From Pseudomonadales bacterium (GTDB lineage: Bacteria > Pseudomonadota > Gammaproteobacteria > Pseudomonadales > JAHRWD01), in assembly GCA_029210125.1 (NCBI GenBank), contig JARGPR010000008.1:81047-145046 (forward strand): 64,000 nt of DNA, written 5' to 3'. Position 1 is the stretch's first letter; each line of letters begins with the position of its first letter. Both the position numbers and the translations under genes were made by a program. Under the pieces are notes generated by a model. The model ran no database searches and was not told the DNA's origin. It saw only the letters and a program-made list of their open reading frames with translations. Below, piece by piece: positions 21,349 through 31,320 of this stretch.

Positions 21349-21395
21349 CGCCATGTCGCTGAGAACTATACAGCGGCATGGCGTTTTCGTTTTTA
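21349..21395 (+). terminator. Attenuating terminator between urtA and urtB
   Basis: A 13-bp stem (21349-21361 with 21371-21383, one G-T pair) and a nine-base loop are followed by TTTTCGTTTTT. It has the full form of an intrinsic terminator. Its position just after the binding-protein gene suggests partial termination, so that UrtA is made in excess over the membrane components, as in many ABC operons. Confidence 0.8.
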
Positions 21396-21426
21396 AGTAT
21401 TGGAATATCATTCAGTTGGAATCGCT

Positions 21427-23124
21427 ATGCTATTGAAAACGCCACCCAGGAACGTTGGTTTGCACTCTGTATTTGCCTTAGTAGGCATGTTGCTGTTTAG
21501 TGCGATAAGCCCCTCTGCGCTTGCAGAAAACGGCTATAAAGATTCGGATGTGGACCAACTGGCGAAGCTCTTGTCTGATTTGCCAAGTGCCAACTTTAAA
21601 AACGCTGCCATACTGATTAACAAATCAGAAGGCTTTGTTAAGGAGGCAGCTAAGCCTGAGTTGGACGAAGTGCTATCTGGTCTTTTTGATGCCTATTTAG
21701 AAGGGAAGCTGTATTTCAATAAAAGCACTAAACAGTTACTTATTTTAGAAGAGACCGATGGAAAATTATCGTTAAAAGATCCCTTTAATAGCGCATTATT
21801 AGGTGAAGCGAATAAAAAAGAGATAAAAAAAATCAGGGTCAATAATCGCCTAAGGAAGACGCTTAGAAAATCGATTGCCAGGCTGACACTCTTTCACCCC
21901 GATCAGGAAGTGCGCTTAAGTGCGGTGGATCAGTTGATGCAAAAGTTAAGTGATGAAAACGTATCATTGCTCAAAGAAGCGCAAGAATCTGAAAAATCTA
22001 GACCCGTACGAGAAAAAATTGATATCGCACTCGCGCTTTTCGCCTTAAGCCATACTGAGGCAGCCGTTCGGAAGCAGGCCGTCACCGCCTTAGCCGGCAA
22101 TATGGAACCCGCTGTAAAAGCAAAACTCGATGCAATGTTAAGCGTCAACGAACAAGGGGAATATTTAGAGCCCAGTAAAGCGGTGCGTACAGCAGCACAA
22201 AGCTCATTGTCGAGAATCGACTCAAAACGCAGTATCTATGGTTTTTTCGAAACCGTGTTTTTCGGCCTCAGTCTTGGCTCCGTGCTGTTGCTGGTGGCGA
22301 TTGGTTTATCCATTACCTTTGGCGTGATGGGTGTCATCAACATGGCCCATGGCGAACTGATCATGCTGGGAGCCTACACCACTTATGTTTTACAAAGCCT
22401 GATGCCCAACCATATTGGTTTGGCGGTTTTATTGTCTATCCCTGCTGCATTTGTGGTGTCGGGCTTGGTGGGCGTTGCCATCGAACGCGGTGTGATTCAA
22501 TTTTTAAAAGGACGGCCATTGGAAACCTTGTTGGCCACCTTTGGTATTAGTCTTATTCTTCAACAGGCAGTGCGAACCATATTTTCTCCCTTAAATAGGC
22601 AAGTCATTACACCCGATTGGATGAGTGGTGCGCTGCAAATTAATCCTGTGTTGTCTCTGACCTATAACCGCCTGTATGTGATTCTTTTCTCCTTAATCGT
22701 TTTTACACTGCTGCTGCTAATAATGAAACGTACCGTGTTGGGCTTATACGTGCGCGCCGTGTCCCAAAACCGGGATATGGCCAAAGCCATGGGCATACGC
22801 AGTGAGTGGGTCGATGCCATGACCTTTGGTCTTGGTTCCGGTGTTGCGGGTTTGGCCGGTGTGGCCTTGAGCCAGTTAACCAATGTCGGGCCAAACCTCG
22901 GGCAAGCGTATATTATTGACTCCTTTATGGTGGTGGTGTTTGGTGGCGTCGGCAACCTTTGGGGTACCTTGGTGGGCGGCCTTAGCCTAGGTGTGGCGAA
23001 TAAGTTTCTTGAACCGGCTATGGGTGCGGTGCTCGCAAAAATAATTGTTTTGGTAGCACTGATACTATTTATTCAAAAGCGCCCTAGCGGGTTGTTTCCG
23101 CAAAAAGGGAGATCAGTTGAATGA
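21427..23124 (+). CDS. urtB: Urea ABC transporter permease UrtB
   Basis: A LivH-type permease of 565 residues with the long N-terminal extension typical of UrtB. The start is an export signal (hydrophobic segment about 15-38, ending SPSALAEN), followed by about 230 residues of helical repeat-like soluble sequence, then eight or more membrane helices from about residue 275. The permease motif VMGVINMAHGELIMLGAY and the transporter loop near AMGIRSEWVDAM are clear. The ATG at 21427 has GGAA upstream; a TTG nine codons earlier was rejected. Its stop overlaps the urtC start. Confidence 0.94.
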   Translation: MLLKTPPRNVGLHSVFALVGMLLFSAISPSALAENGYKDSDVDQLAKLLSDLPSANFKNAAILINKSEGFVKEAAKPELDEVLSGLFDAYLEGKLYFNKSTKQLLILEETDGKLSLKDPFNSALLGEANKKEIKKIRVNNRLRKTLRKSIARLTLFHPDQEVRLSAVDQLMQKLSDENVSLLKEAQESEKSRPVREKIDIALALFALSHTEAAVRKQAVTALAGNMEPAVKAKLDAMLSVNEQGEYLEPSKAVRTAAQSSLSRIDSKRSIYGFFETVFFGLSLGSVLLLVAIGLSITFGVMGVINMAHGELIMLGAYTTYVLQSLMPNHIGLAVLLSIPAAFVVSGLVGVAIERGVIQFLKGRPLETLLATFGISLILQQAVRTIFSPLNRQVITPDWMSGALQINPVLSLTYNRLYVILFSLIVFTLLLLIMKRTVLGLYVRAVSQNRDMAKAMGIRSEWVDAMTFGLGSGVAGLAGVALSQLTNVGPNLGQAYIIDSFMVVVFGGVGNLWGTLVGGLSLGVANKFLEPAMGAVLAKIIVLVALILFIQKRPSGLFPQKGRSVE

Positions 23125-24302
23125 GCATGTCACCTTCTAATGAGCCACTGCAGTTCCAACACTTTAAACAGCGTCGGCAATCGTTGTTATCCAGCACGTT
23201 TAATAGTCGCAGCACCCAGCTGTTTTTGTTGGTGTTGTTTGTCGTAACAGTAGGTTGCTCTTTAAGTAATTTATTATTTTCACCAGATCATTTCCTGTAT
23301 GTGGATACCTATACCATTACCCTTATGGGGAAATACCTCAGTTATGCATTGTTGGCCCTGTCGATTGATGTGATCTGGGGCTACTGCGGCATTTTGAGTT
23401 TGGGCCACGGCGCATTCTTTGCTTTGGGTGGGTATGCCATGGGGATGTACCTGATGCGCCAGATTGGTGATCGTGGTGTATACGGTGACCCTCTGTTACC
23501 CGATTTTATGGTGTTTTTAGATTGGAAAGAATTGCCCTGGTTTTGGCAGGGTTTTGATTTTTTTCCCTTTGCGATATTAATGGCCATGGTCGTACCGGGC
23601 TTGCTTGCTTATGTTTTTTCCACCTTGGCATTTCGTTCGCGTGTTACGGGGGTCTATTTATCCATCATGACCCAAGCCCTCACTTATGCCTTGCTGCTGG
23701 CTTTTTTCCGCAATGAAATGGGGTTTGGTGGAAATAATGGCTTAACCGATTTTAAAGAAATCATCGGCTTTGATTTGCAAAGCGATGCGGTGCGAGTGAG
23801 CCTGTTTTTAATCACGGCATTGGTCTTAGCCCTCGCCTATCTGTTAAGCCACTTTATTTTGGAATCCAAATTTGGCCGTGTGATTGTTGCGCTGCGTGAT
23901 GCAGAAGGTCGGGCGCGTTTTGTCGGGTATAAAACAGAAAGCTATAAAGTGTGGCTGTTTGTTTATTCCGCCGTGCTAGCCGGTATTGCGGGTGCCTTAT
24001 ATGTGCCGCAAGTGGGTATTATTAATCCGGGCGAATTTTCGCCGCTTAATTCCATCGAGATTGTCGTATGGGTTGCAGTAGGTGGACGAGGGCTACTCTA
24101 TGGTGCGGTATTGGGCGCCATTATTGTGAGCTATGCCAAAACCCGATTTACAGCACTGATGCCTGAAGCATGGTTATTTATGCTGGGTGCGCTTTTTGTC
24201 GGTGTTACTATTTTCTTACCCAAGGGTGTAACGGGTTTGTTTGAGGGATTATTCAAGGCAAAAAAATTATCGAAAGATACCACTGAGGGAGAGCCCTCAT
24301 GA
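23121..24302 (+). CDS. urtC: Urea ABC transporter permease UrtC
   Basis: The LivM-type second permease, 393 residues, with about ten membrane helices. It has the family motif GYCGILSLGHGAFFALGGYAMG, the conserved LRDAEGRARFVGY loop that contacts the ATPase, and the VVWVAVGGRGLLYGAVLGA end segment. The ATG overlaps the urtB stop (ATGA), and its own stop overlaps urtD in the same way, indicating coupled translation. A second ATG two codons in is also possible. Confidence 0.95.
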   Translation: MSMSPSNEPLQFQHFKQRRQSLLSSTFNSRSTQLFLLVLFVVTVGCSLSNLLFSPDHFLYVDTYTITLMGKYLSYALLALSIDVIWGYCGILSLGHGAFFALGGYAMGMYLMRQIGDRGVYGDPLLPDFMVFLDWKELPWFWQGFDFFPFAILMAMVVPGLLAYVFSTLAFRSRVTGVYLSIMTQALTYALLLAFFRNEMGFGGNNGLTDFKEIIGFDLQSDAVRVSLFLITALVLALAYLLSHFILESKFGRVIVALRDAEGRARFVGYKTESYKVWLFVYSAVLAGIAGALYVPQVGIINPGEFSPLNSIEIVVWVAVGGRGLLYGAVLGAIIVSYAKTRFTALMPEAWLFMLGALFVGVTIFLPKGVTGLFEGLFKAKKLSKDTTEGEPS

Positions 24303-25132
24303 GTGCTTTAGAGCAATTTCGGGAATTAATGCGCCGCGACCGTGTGTTTGAATTTTTGGTGGAAGACAATGAGATCATTGATGTCTCGCACAAGGTCATT
24401 TTATATATTGAAGGCTTAAGCGTTAGCTTTGATGGTTTCAAAGCACTGAACGACCTAAACCTTTATGTTAACGATGGCGAGTTGCGCTGTTTAATCGGGG
24501 CCAATGGTGCAGGTAAAACCACCTTAATGGATGTCATTACCGGAAAAACACGGCCCGATTCCGGCAAAGTATTTTTTGGGCAGCGGGTTGATTTGTTAAA
24601 GCGCACAGAGGCTGAAATCGCCATGTTGGGGATTGGCCGAAAATTCCAAAAACCAACCGTGTTTGAGTTTCATAGTGTATTCGATAATATCGAACTCGCA
24701 TTGAAAACCTCTAAAGATATGCTGCCGACCTTGTTTTCCCGCACTACGGATGCGCAGATGGATCGCATTGATGAAGTACTTAAAACGATCGGTTTAAAAG
24801 AGCACCGTATGCAACTTGCAGGTGCCTTGTCCCATGGGCAAAAACAATGGCTGGAAATCGGCATGTTGCTGGCATCCGGCCCCCGCGTGATGTTGGTGGA
24901 TGAACCCGTAGCGGGTATGACAGCGCAAGAAACCGAGCGCACCGCCGAGCTGCTTACCGCCTTGGCCGGTGAGCGAACGGTGATTGTGGTAGAGCATGAT
25001 ATGGAATTCGTTCGCAGTATTGCTAAAACCGTCACCGTATTGCATCAAGGTTCGGTGCTTGCCGAGGGCACTATGAATGAAGTACAAGAAAACGCAGCCG
25101 TGCGAGAAGTTTACCTGGGTGAAGAGCAGTGA
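24299..25132 (+). CDS. urtD: Urea ABC transporter ATP-binding protein UrtD
   Basis: A LivG-type ATPase of 277 residues. After an N-terminal extension of about 35 residues it has Walker A GANGAGKT (about 62-69), a Q-loop near GIGRKFQKP, the signature LSHGQKQWLEIG, and Walker B VMLVDEPVAGMT. It powers urea import with UrtE. The start overlaps urtC (ATGA) and the stop overlaps the GTG of urtE. Confidence 0.96.
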   Translation: MSALEQFRELMRRDRVFEFLVEDNEIIDVSHKVILYIEGLSVSFDGFKALNDLNLYVNDGELRCLIGANGAGKTTLMDVITGKTRPDSGKVFFGQRVDLLKRTEAEIAMLGIGRKFQKPTVFEFHSVFDNIELALKTSKDMLPTLFSRTTDAQMDRIDEVLKTIGLKEHRMQLAGALSHGQKQWLEIGMLLASGPRVMLVDEPVAGMTAQETERTAELLTALAGERTVIVVEHDMEFVRSIAKTVTVLHQGSVLAEGTMNEVQENAAVREVYLGEEQ

Positions 25133-25824
25133 TTGAATTCAAAAAAATAAACCAGCTTTATGGTAGCTCCCAAATCTTATGGGATTTGGATATGAAAATA
25201 GAAGAGGGCAGCGTCACCTGTATTATGGGGCGAAATGGCGTGGGTAAAACCACCCTATTGAAATGCCTGATGGGCATGTTGCCGATACAATCAGGCGATA
25301 TGCTGGTAGACGGCGAAAATATCAATGCCTTAAGTACTGAGCAGCGGCCCCGTATCGGCGTGGGTTATGTGCCCCAGGGGCGTGAAATATTTCCGCAACT
25401 CACCGTAGAAGAAAATCTACTCACTGGGCTTGCCTGCCGTAAAGATGGCGCCAAACAAATCCCCGAAAAAATATACGAACTTTTCCCCGTGCTTAAGTCG
25501 ATGATCCATCGTCGTGGCGGTGATTTGTCTGGCGGGCAACAGCAACAACTCTCCATCGGTCGCGCCCTCGTGATAGAGCCTAAAATTTTACTACTCGATG
25601 AGCCCAATGAAGGGATTCAGCCCAATATCGTGCAGCAAATCGGCGATGTCATTACCAAACTCAATAAAGAAGAAAATCTCACGGTTGTGCTGGTAGAACA
25701 AAAATTGGGCTTCGCGCGTCGCGTAGGGCAATGTTTCCATCTGATGGAAAAAGGCAAAGTGGTGGCTTCTGACGATATGGCGCAACTCAGTGACGCCTTA
25801 ATCAAAAAACATCTTGCCGTTTAA
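25129..25824 (+). CDS. urtE: Urea ABC transporter ATP-binding protein UrtE
   Basis: A LivF-type ATPase of 231 residues with Walker A GRNGVGKT (about 33-40), Q-loop VPQGREIFPQLTVEENL, signature LSGGQQQQLSIGRAL, Walker B ILLLDEPNEGIQPN and switch His-region replaced by VLVEQKLGFA, as usual in this family. The start codon is GTG within GTGA, overlapping the urtD stop. It is the last transporter gene; ureD starts eight bases after it, so importer and enzyme are one transcription unit. Confidence 0.96.
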   Translation: MIEFKKINQLYGSSQILWDLDMKIEEGSVTCIMGRNGVGKTTLLKCLMGMLPIQSGDMLVDGENINALSTEQRPRIGVGYVPQGREIFPQLTVEENLLTGLACRKDGAKQIPEKIYELFPVLKSMIHRRGGDLSGGQQQQLSIGRALVIEPKILLLDEPNEGIQPNIVQQIGDVITKLNKEENLTVVLVEQKLGFARRVGQCFHLMEKGKVVASDDMAQLSDALIKKHLAV

Positions 25825-25832
25825 ACGATGGA

Positions 25833-26756
25833 ATGAACATGGAAGTGGCCATCCCAGCACAAGCGCACGCTAGCATTAGCGACAAGACACCTCGCTGGCA
25901 AGCGCATTTATCGCTGCGCTGCGTAGGGGGTGACTATGGGGCGAGACTGGTTTCCACTGAACACCACGGCCCACTCTATGTGCAGAAACCTTTTTACCCC
26001 GAAGGAAAAAACTGTGTGCATATTTACCCCCTTCACCCGCCGGGAGGCGTCGTAAGTGGGGATGCGCTACATATTCAACTGCACGCTGAATCAAAGGCGA
26101 ATGTGGTCATTACCACCCCGGGTGCAACGCGTTTTTATAAATCCCGCTATAAAAACCTGAAGCAAGAAGCGAATCAGTCTGTTATCAATAAAATTACCAT
26201 TCGCGACGGAAGCTGTGTGGAATGGCTGCCCATGGAAACCATTGTTTTTAACGGTGCCCAGGCGAAAAATAATACCCAGGTGTACCTGGATAACAGCGCA
26301 CACTTTATCGGCTGGGAAGTCTGCTGCTTGGGTTTAACGGCCAGTGATGCCCCCTTTGAAAAAGGCGCGCTGAGCCAGCGTTTTGAGTTGTATCGTGAAG
26401 ATAAACCGCTGATGATTGATCGATTGCACTTTTCAGCCAATTCACCCCTGCTCGGTGCGCGCTCCGGCTTGGGCGGCCATACGGTTTATGGCACCTTTGC
26501 CTGCGTACCTCCCATTGATCACCCACTCAATGAAAGCACACAAAGCCAGGCCTTGTTAACGCGCATCCGCGAAGAAATGGCCACACGGGCATTAGCCGAA
26601 AAGTTTTCCATTACCTGGCTCAATAAGGTCTACCTGGCGCGTTATTTGGGTAATAATGCGGAAGAGGCGCGCGCAGGTTTTTCCAGTATTTGGCATATTA
26701 TACGGCCCGTTTTGACAGGGCGAACCGCTTGCCCACCCAGAATTTGGCGCACCTGA
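25833..26756 (+). CDS. ureD: Urease accessory protein UreD
   Basis: UreD is the scaffold chaperone that binds urease and recruits UreF and UreG for nickel delivery. The 307-residue product has the typical RWQAHLSL start, GPLYVQKPFYPEG, HPPGGVVSGD, and GATRFYKSR segments, and ends with the conserved LTGRTACPPRIW. The position directly after urtE and before ureA is normal. Two further ATG codons lie within a few bases of the chosen start, so the exact first residue is uncertain. Confidence 0.95.
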   Translation: MNMEVAIPAQAHASISDKTPRWQAHLSLRCVGGDYGARLVSTEHHGPLYVQKPFYPEGKNCVHIYPLHPPGGVVSGDALHIQLHAESKANVVITTPGATRFYKSRYKNLKQEANQSVINKITIRDGSCVEWLPMETIVFNGAQAKNNTQVYLDNSAHFIGWEVCCLGLTASDAPFEKGALSQRFELYREDKPLMIDRLHFSANSPLLGARSGLGGHTVYGTFACVPPIDHPLNESTQSQALLTRIREEMATRALAEKFSITWLNKVYLARYLGNNAEEARAGFSSIWHIIRPVLTGRTACPPRIWRT

Positions 26757-26798
26757 ATTGAGGCACTTTTTTAGGTGTCAGCATTGAGAGAAGAATAA

Positions 26799-27101
26799 AT
26801 GGAACTATCCCCCAGAGACAAAGATAAGCTATTAATTTTCACCGCTGCACTCTTGGCCGAGCGCAGGCTTGCCAAAGGCCTCCTGTTGAATTACCCCGAA
26901 GCAACAGCGTTGATTACCATGGAAATAATCGAAGGTGCCCGCGAAGGGAAAACCGTTGCAGAATTAATGAGCTTCGGTAAAACCATACTCAGCCGTGAAC
27001 AAGTGATGGAGGGTGTGCCTGATTTACTCAGTGAAGTGCAGGTGGAAGCCACCTTCCCCGATGGCACAAAATTGGTCACCGTTCATAACCCGATTGTTTA
27101 A
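26799..27101 (+). CDS. ureA: Urease gamma subunit
   Basis: The 100-residue protein starts with the invariant [12 protein letters not shown] and contains [15 protein letters not shown] and the C-terminal [17 protein letters not shown], all diagnostic of the urease gamma subunit. It packs with the beta and alpha subunits in the cytoplasmic (abc)3 urease. A GAGAAGAAT ribosome site precedes the ATG. Confidence 0.98.
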   Translation: MELSPRDKDKLLIFTAALLAERRLAKGLLLNYPEATALITMEIIEGAREGKTVAELMSFGKTILSREQVMEGVPDLLSEVQVEATFPDGTKLVTVHNPIV

Positions 27102-27130
27102 GAGACCCAATTATTTGGAAGGAAGCCCTT

Positions 27131-27442
27131 ATGATTCCAGGTGAACTGATCGTTGATAGCGGTAGCCACATCCTTAATGAAGGCCGGGAAGCCATCACTA
27201 TCAACGTCGAAAATAGCGGTGATCGCCCTATTCAAGTCGGCTCCCACTACCACTTTTTTGAAACCAACCCAGCACTTAAGTTTGATCGCGCCGCCGCGCG
27301 GGGTTTTCGTCTCAACATTGCCTCGGGCACCGCAGTGCGCTTTGAGCCGGGCCAATCGCGCAGCGTTGAACTGGTGGCCTACGGCGGCAGTAAAACAGTG
27401 TATGGCTTTCGAGGGGATGTGATGGGGCCGCTTAATCCCTAG
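27131..27442 (+). CDS. ureB: Urease beta subunit
   Basis: A 103-residue separate beta subunit, starting MIPGELIV and carrying [19 protein letters not shown] and the ending [11 protein letters not shown] typical of UreB. The separate gamma/beta/alpha genes place this urease in the three-subunit bacterial type rather than the fused Helicobacter type. GGAAGG precedes the ATG. Confidence 0.98.
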   Translation: MIPGELIVDSGSHILNEGREAITINVENSGDRPIQVGSHYHFFETNPALKFDRAAARGFRLNIASGTAVRFEPGQSRSVELVAYGGSKTVYGFRGDVMGPLNP

Positions 27443-27519
27443 CAGCCTGCTAGCCCTAAGTGAAAGGTTTCCACATTACACACCATTTTGCTGAGCAAAA
27501 AATTTAAAGGACATGCCTC

Positions 27520-29223
27520 ATGAGCACCATAGATCGACTGGCCTACGCCCAAATGTACGGCCCCACCACGGGCGATCGTTTACGTTTAGCCGATACCGCG
27601 TTGGTTATCGAAGTGGAAAAAGACTTCACCCAATATGGCGACGAAGTAAAATTTGGTGGCGGCAAAACCATCCGCGATGGCATGGGGCAATCCCAAGTAA
27701 TATCCGCCCACGCCATGGATTTAGTCATCACCAACGCCCTCATTATTGATCACTGGGGCATCGTTAAAGCCGACGTGGGCATCAAAGATGGAAACATTGC
27801 CGCCATCGGCAAAGCCGGTAACCCTGATACGCAAAACAAGGTCGATATCATTATTGGCCCAGGTACCGAAATCATTGCCGGTGAAGGACAAATTCTCACG
27901 GCCGGTGGCATCGATGCGCATATCCATTTTATTTGCCCACAGCAAATCGACGAAGCGTTGATGTCCGGCGTCACCACCATGATCGGCGGCGGCACCGGCC
28001 CCGCCACCGGCACCAACGCCACCACCTGCACCCCCGGCCCCTGGAACATCGGCAAAATGTTACAAGCCACCGATAACTTCCCCATGAACTTCGGCTTTCT
28101 TGGTAAAGGCAATGCCAGTTTGCCCGAAGCCCTGGCCGAGCAATTACTGTATGGCGCCTGCGGCTTAAAATTACATGAAGACTGGGGCACCACACCGGCA
28201 TCCATTGATACCTGCTTAAGTGTCGCCGATGAGTTTGATGTGCAAGTGGCCATTCATACCGACACCCTTAACGAATCAGGCTTTGTGGAAGACACCCTGG
28301 CCGCATTTAAAGGCCGCACCATTCACACCTACCATACCGAAGGTGCCGGTGGCGGCCACGCTCCAGATATTATTAAAGCGGCGGGCCATAGCAATGTGTT
28401 GCCGTCTTCCACTAACCCCACGCGGCCCTATACCGTTAATACCGTCGATGAGCATTTAGACATGCTGATGGTGTGTCACCACCTTGACCCCGCCATCCCC
28501 GAAGACGTGGCCTTTGCCGACTCACGAATTCGCAAAGAAACCATCGCCGCCGAAGATATTTTTCACGACCTCGGTGCCTTTAGCATGATCGCCTCTGATT
28601 CCCAAGCCATGGGGCGCGTTGGGGAAGTCATAACCCGTACCTGGCAAACCGCCCATAAAATGAAAGTACAGCGCGGCCCCTTAGAGCAAGACAGCGATCG
28701 CAACGATAACTTTCGCGTAAAACGTTACATCTCGAAATACACCATAAACCCCGCCATCGCCCACGGTGTTTCAGAAGCCGTAGGTTCGGTGGAAGTGGGC
28801 AAACTGGCTGATCTGGTTTTATGGAAACCCGCTTTTTTTGGCATTAAACCAGCGATGATATTAAAAGGCGGGTTTATCGCCGCAGCGCCCATGGGTGATC
28901 CGAACGCCTCGATCCCCACGCCGCAGCCGGTGCATTACCGGCCCATGTTTGGCAGCTATGGCCACGCCCCTGCGGCCACATCCTTAACCTTTGTCAGCGG
29001 CAAAACCGATCAAAGCTCACTAAAACAAACACTGGGCTTAGCGCGTAATTTTTCCGTGTGCCGCAATACCCGCACCTTGAGCAAAAGCCAGATGATACAC
29101 AATGCCTGGCAGCCCGATATTCAGGTTGACCCACAAACCTACGAAGTGCGGGCCGATGGCCAACTGCTCACCTGTGAACCGGCAAAAGAATTACCACTGA
29201 CTCAGCTTTACAACCTGTTCTGA
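27520..29223 (+). CDS. ureC: Urease alpha subunit (catalytic)
   Basis: The catalytic subunit, 567 residues, full length. All expected active-site residues are present: nickel ligands His134 and His136 (GGIDAHIHF), the carbamylated bridging Lys217 (GLKLHEDWG), His246 ([11 protein letters not shown]), His272 ([15 protein letters not shown]), catalytic flap His320 (MVCHHLDP) and nickel ligand Asp360 ([11 protein letters not shown]). It hydrolyses urea to ammonia and carbamate. Nothing suggests loss of function. An AAAGGA site precedes the ATG. Confidence 0.99.
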   Translation: MSTIDRLAYAQMYGPTTGDRLRLADTALVIEVEKDFTQYGDEVKFGGGKTIRDGMGQSQVISAHAMDLVITNALIIDHWGIVKADVGIKDGNIAAIGKAGNPDTQNKVDIIIGPGTEIIAGEGQILTAGGIDAHIHFICPQQIDEALMSGVTTMIGGGTGPATGTNATTCTPGPWNIGKMLQATDNFPMNFGFLGKGNASLPEALAEQLLYGACGLKLHEDWGTTPASIDTCLSVADEFDVQVAIHTDTLNESGFVEDTLAAFKGRTIHTYHTEGAGGGHAPDIIKAAGHSNVLPSSTNPTRPYTVNTVDEHLDMLMVCHHLDPAIPEDVAFADSRIRKETIAAEDIFHDLGAFSMIASDSQAMGRVGEVITRTWQTAHKMKVQRGPLEQDSDRNDNFRVKRYISKYTINPAIAHGVSEAVGSVEVGKLADLVLWKPAFFGIKPAMILKGGFIAAAPMGDPNASIPTPQPVHYRPMFGSYGHAPAATSLTFVSGKTDQSSLKQTLGLARNFSVCRNTRTLSKSQMIHNAWQPDIQVDPQTYEVRADGQLLTCEPAKELPLTQLYNLF

Positions 29224-29247
29224 GGCTTGTGTATTCTAGGAATAACG

Positions 29248-29751
29248 ATGGATGTATACGAAAAAATAATTGCTGCACCAAACGAAAACGAAACCCTGCA
29301 GCCCGATGAGGTGATCGCCCTGGATCATCTTCAGCGCGAAAAGGGGCGCTTTAAAATCACCGCTCAATCTGGCAACGAAGTGCGGGTATTTTTAGAGCGT
29401 GGCAATACACTAAAACGGGGCCAGTTGTTAAAAAGCCAATGCGGGAAAATAATCCAAGTAGATTACGCAGCCGAACCGGTGATGCGTGCCACAGCAAAAA
29501 ACTGGCCCGACTTTGTACGCGCCTGTTATCACCTGGGTAATCGGCATGTGCGTCTCGAAATTGGCGAACTCAGCTTGCAGATTTTGCCCGACCACGTGTT
29601 GGCCGAACTGGTGGAGAGTTTTGGTTTAGACGTAAAAGAGTGCGAGGCCGTATTTATTCCAGAGCCCGGCGCTTATGCTAAACAAAGCGCTTCTGCCAAA
29701 CACGGCACCTCAGAAAAAACCGCAGCGCATACACACCATCATCATCACTAA
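29248..29751 (+). CDS. ureE: Urease accessory protein UreE (nickel donor)
   Basis: A 167-residue metallochaperone. It has the N-terminal peptide-binding domain and the ferredoxin-like Ni-binding domain with the conserved CYHLGNRHVRLEI and LPDHVLAELVESFG motifs, and a C-terminal His-rich tail (HTHHHHH) that can hold additional nickel. The ATG at 29248 has AGGAAT upstream and matches the family start (DVYEKI); the upstream TTG at 29227 was rejected. No nickel importer gene is in the window. Confidence 0.95.
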   Translation: MDVYEKIIAAPNENETLQPDEVIALDHLQREKGRFKITAQSGNEVRVFLERGNTLKRGQLLKSQCGKIIQVDYAAEPVMRATAKNWPDFVRACYHLGNRHVRLEIGELSLQILPDHVLAELVESFGLDVKECEAVFIPEPGAYAKQSASAKHGTSEKTAAHTHHHHH

Positions 29752-29774
29752 ACCAGCGACGTTTTCTTTCTATT

Positions 29775-30443
29775 ATGCCTAATTCTTTGGCCACCCTGCG
29801 TTTGTTACAACTGTGCAGCTCAAACCTGCCCGTGGGTGGCTACAGCTTCTCCCAAGGTTTGGAATACGCATTAGAGCAAGGCTGGTTAAAAAACACCAAC
29901 GACGTTGCTGAGTGGGTAGAAGTGATTATCAATGAATCCCTCGCCCAGCAAGACCTGCCATTGTTATTACGCCTCAAGCAGGCTTATGCCGCCGCCGACA
30001 AGCAGGCATTCGAAACCTGGCGTGACTTTTTACTCGCTACGCGTGAGTCCGCTGAAATGCTCCAAGCCGAAGTGGTCATGGGGCAAGCCATGTATCGCTT
30101 GCTCAACTCTTTAGAGATCGAAACCCAAGGTTATCGCGGCGAACAGCTGTCATACATCGCAGGCTTTGCCATTGCCGCCAAACATTGGGGCTTAAGCGAC
30201 ACAGAGGCCCTGCAGGGCTACCTCTGGACATGGTTAGAAAACCAAGTAGCCGCCGCCATAAAATTATTACCCATGGGGCAAACGGATGGGCAAAAAATGT
30301 TGCTAAAACAATCCGAAAAAATTCCCCATGCCGTAAGCCGTGCCCTGGCAATAACAGATGACAACATCGGCGCAAACCTGCCCGGTTTGGCCATGGCCAG
30401 CGCCTGGCATGAAACCCAATATTCCCGATTATTCAGATCATAA
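29775..30443 (+). CDS. ureF: Urease accessory protein UreF
   Basis: An all-helical protein of 222 residues. It has the family signature near the start ([21 protein letters not shown]) and ends with the conserved [20 protein letters not shown]. UreF bridges UreD and UreG and gates GTP-dependent nickel transfer. It lies 23 bp after ureE and 17 bp before ureG. Confidence 0.96.
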   Translation: MPNSLATLRLLQLCSSNLPVGGYSFSQGLEYALEQGWLKNTNDVAEWVEVIINESLAQQDLPLLLRLKQAYAAADKQAFETWRDFLLATRESAEMLQAEVVMGQAMYRLLNSLEIETQGYRGEQLSYIAGFAIAAKHWGLSDTEALQGYLWTWLENQVAAAIKLLPMGQTDGQKMLLKQSEKIPHAVSRALAITDDNIGANLPGLAMASAWHETQYSRLFRS

Positions 30444-30460
30444 AAAGTGTGGAGAACACA

Positions 30461-31066
30461 ATGAAACAAACCCTACGCGTCGGTGTGGGCGGCCCAGTCG
30501 GCTCCGGCAAAACAGCATTATTGCGCGCACTCTGCCAACGTCTAAAAGACAAATATAATATTGCCGTTGTCACCAACGACATCTACACCCGCGAAGATGC
30601 CGAATTTCTCACCAAACACGAAGCCCTCGAAGCCGACCGAATTATCGGCGTCGAAACCGGCGGCTGCCCCCATACCGCCATTCGCGAAGATGCCTCCATG
30701 AACCTCGCCGCCATCGACGAGCTGCAGCAACGCCATCCGAATTTAGATATGGTGCTGGTGGAAAGTGGGGGCGATAACCTCAGTGCGACATTCAGCCCGG
30801 AGCTGTCTGATCTTACTTTGTATGTTATCGATGTCTCCGCAGGGGATAAAATTCCTCGCAAAGGCGGGCCGGGTATTACCAAGTCTGATTTGCTGATTAT
30901 TAATAAAGTCGATTTAGCGCCGATGGTGGGTGCATCGTTGGACATAATGGATCGGGATGCGAAAAAAATGCGTGGAGAGAGACCGTTTATTTTTGCCAAT
31001 ATGAAAACCGAGCAAGGGGTGGATGAGATTATTGGGTTTTTGGAGACGGAGGGGATGTTGGTTTAG
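30461..31066 (+). CDS. ureG: Urease accessory GTPase UreG
   Basis: A SIMIBI-class GTPase of 201 residues. It has P-loop GGPVGSGKT (about 10-18), [12 protein letters not shown], the metal-binding Cys-Pro-His motif in [17 protein letters not shown], the [15 protein letters not shown] segment and the guanine-recognition NKVDLA. The ATG at 30461 with GGAGAACACA before it is preferred over a GTG four codons upstream. The last 270 bp have a lower GC content than the first part. A 67-bp look-alike of its 3' end lies at 33652. Confidence 0.96.
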   Translation: MKQTLRVGVGGPVGSGKTALLRALCQRLKDKYNIAVVTNDIYTREDAEFLTKHEALEADRIIGVETGGCPHTAIREDASMNLAAIDELQQRHPNLDMVLVESGGDNLSATFSPELSDLTLYVIDVSAGDKIPRKGGPGITKSDLLIINKVDLAPMVGASLDIMDRDAKKMRGERPFIFANMKTEQGVDEIIGFLETEGMLV

Positions 31067-31320
31067 GTTTTGTTGTGGCGTTTTGATTTGTGTAGTTATT
31101 ATTTTGAAGAGCTGGATTAAGGGAGGTGACGTAAAGTTTTAGGTCGTGGTACGTGGAAGCGGAGTATAAAAAACAGGCGACACCCCTATCATATTGTTTT
31201 TATTCTAGAAAATATTGTTGAGTTTTGATCGGCTAGACAGAGTACGTCATACGACGCTAAGATTTGCGTACGGTGATGGAAACTTAGCTGTTAAGCAAAC
31301 CAAACTGAGCATCGATAAAT

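Noticed and set aside
27750..28253. 167-codon antisense ORF inside ureC
   Set aside because: A shadow of the GC-biased ureC codons; low-complexity Pro/Ser/Ala composition and no start signal.
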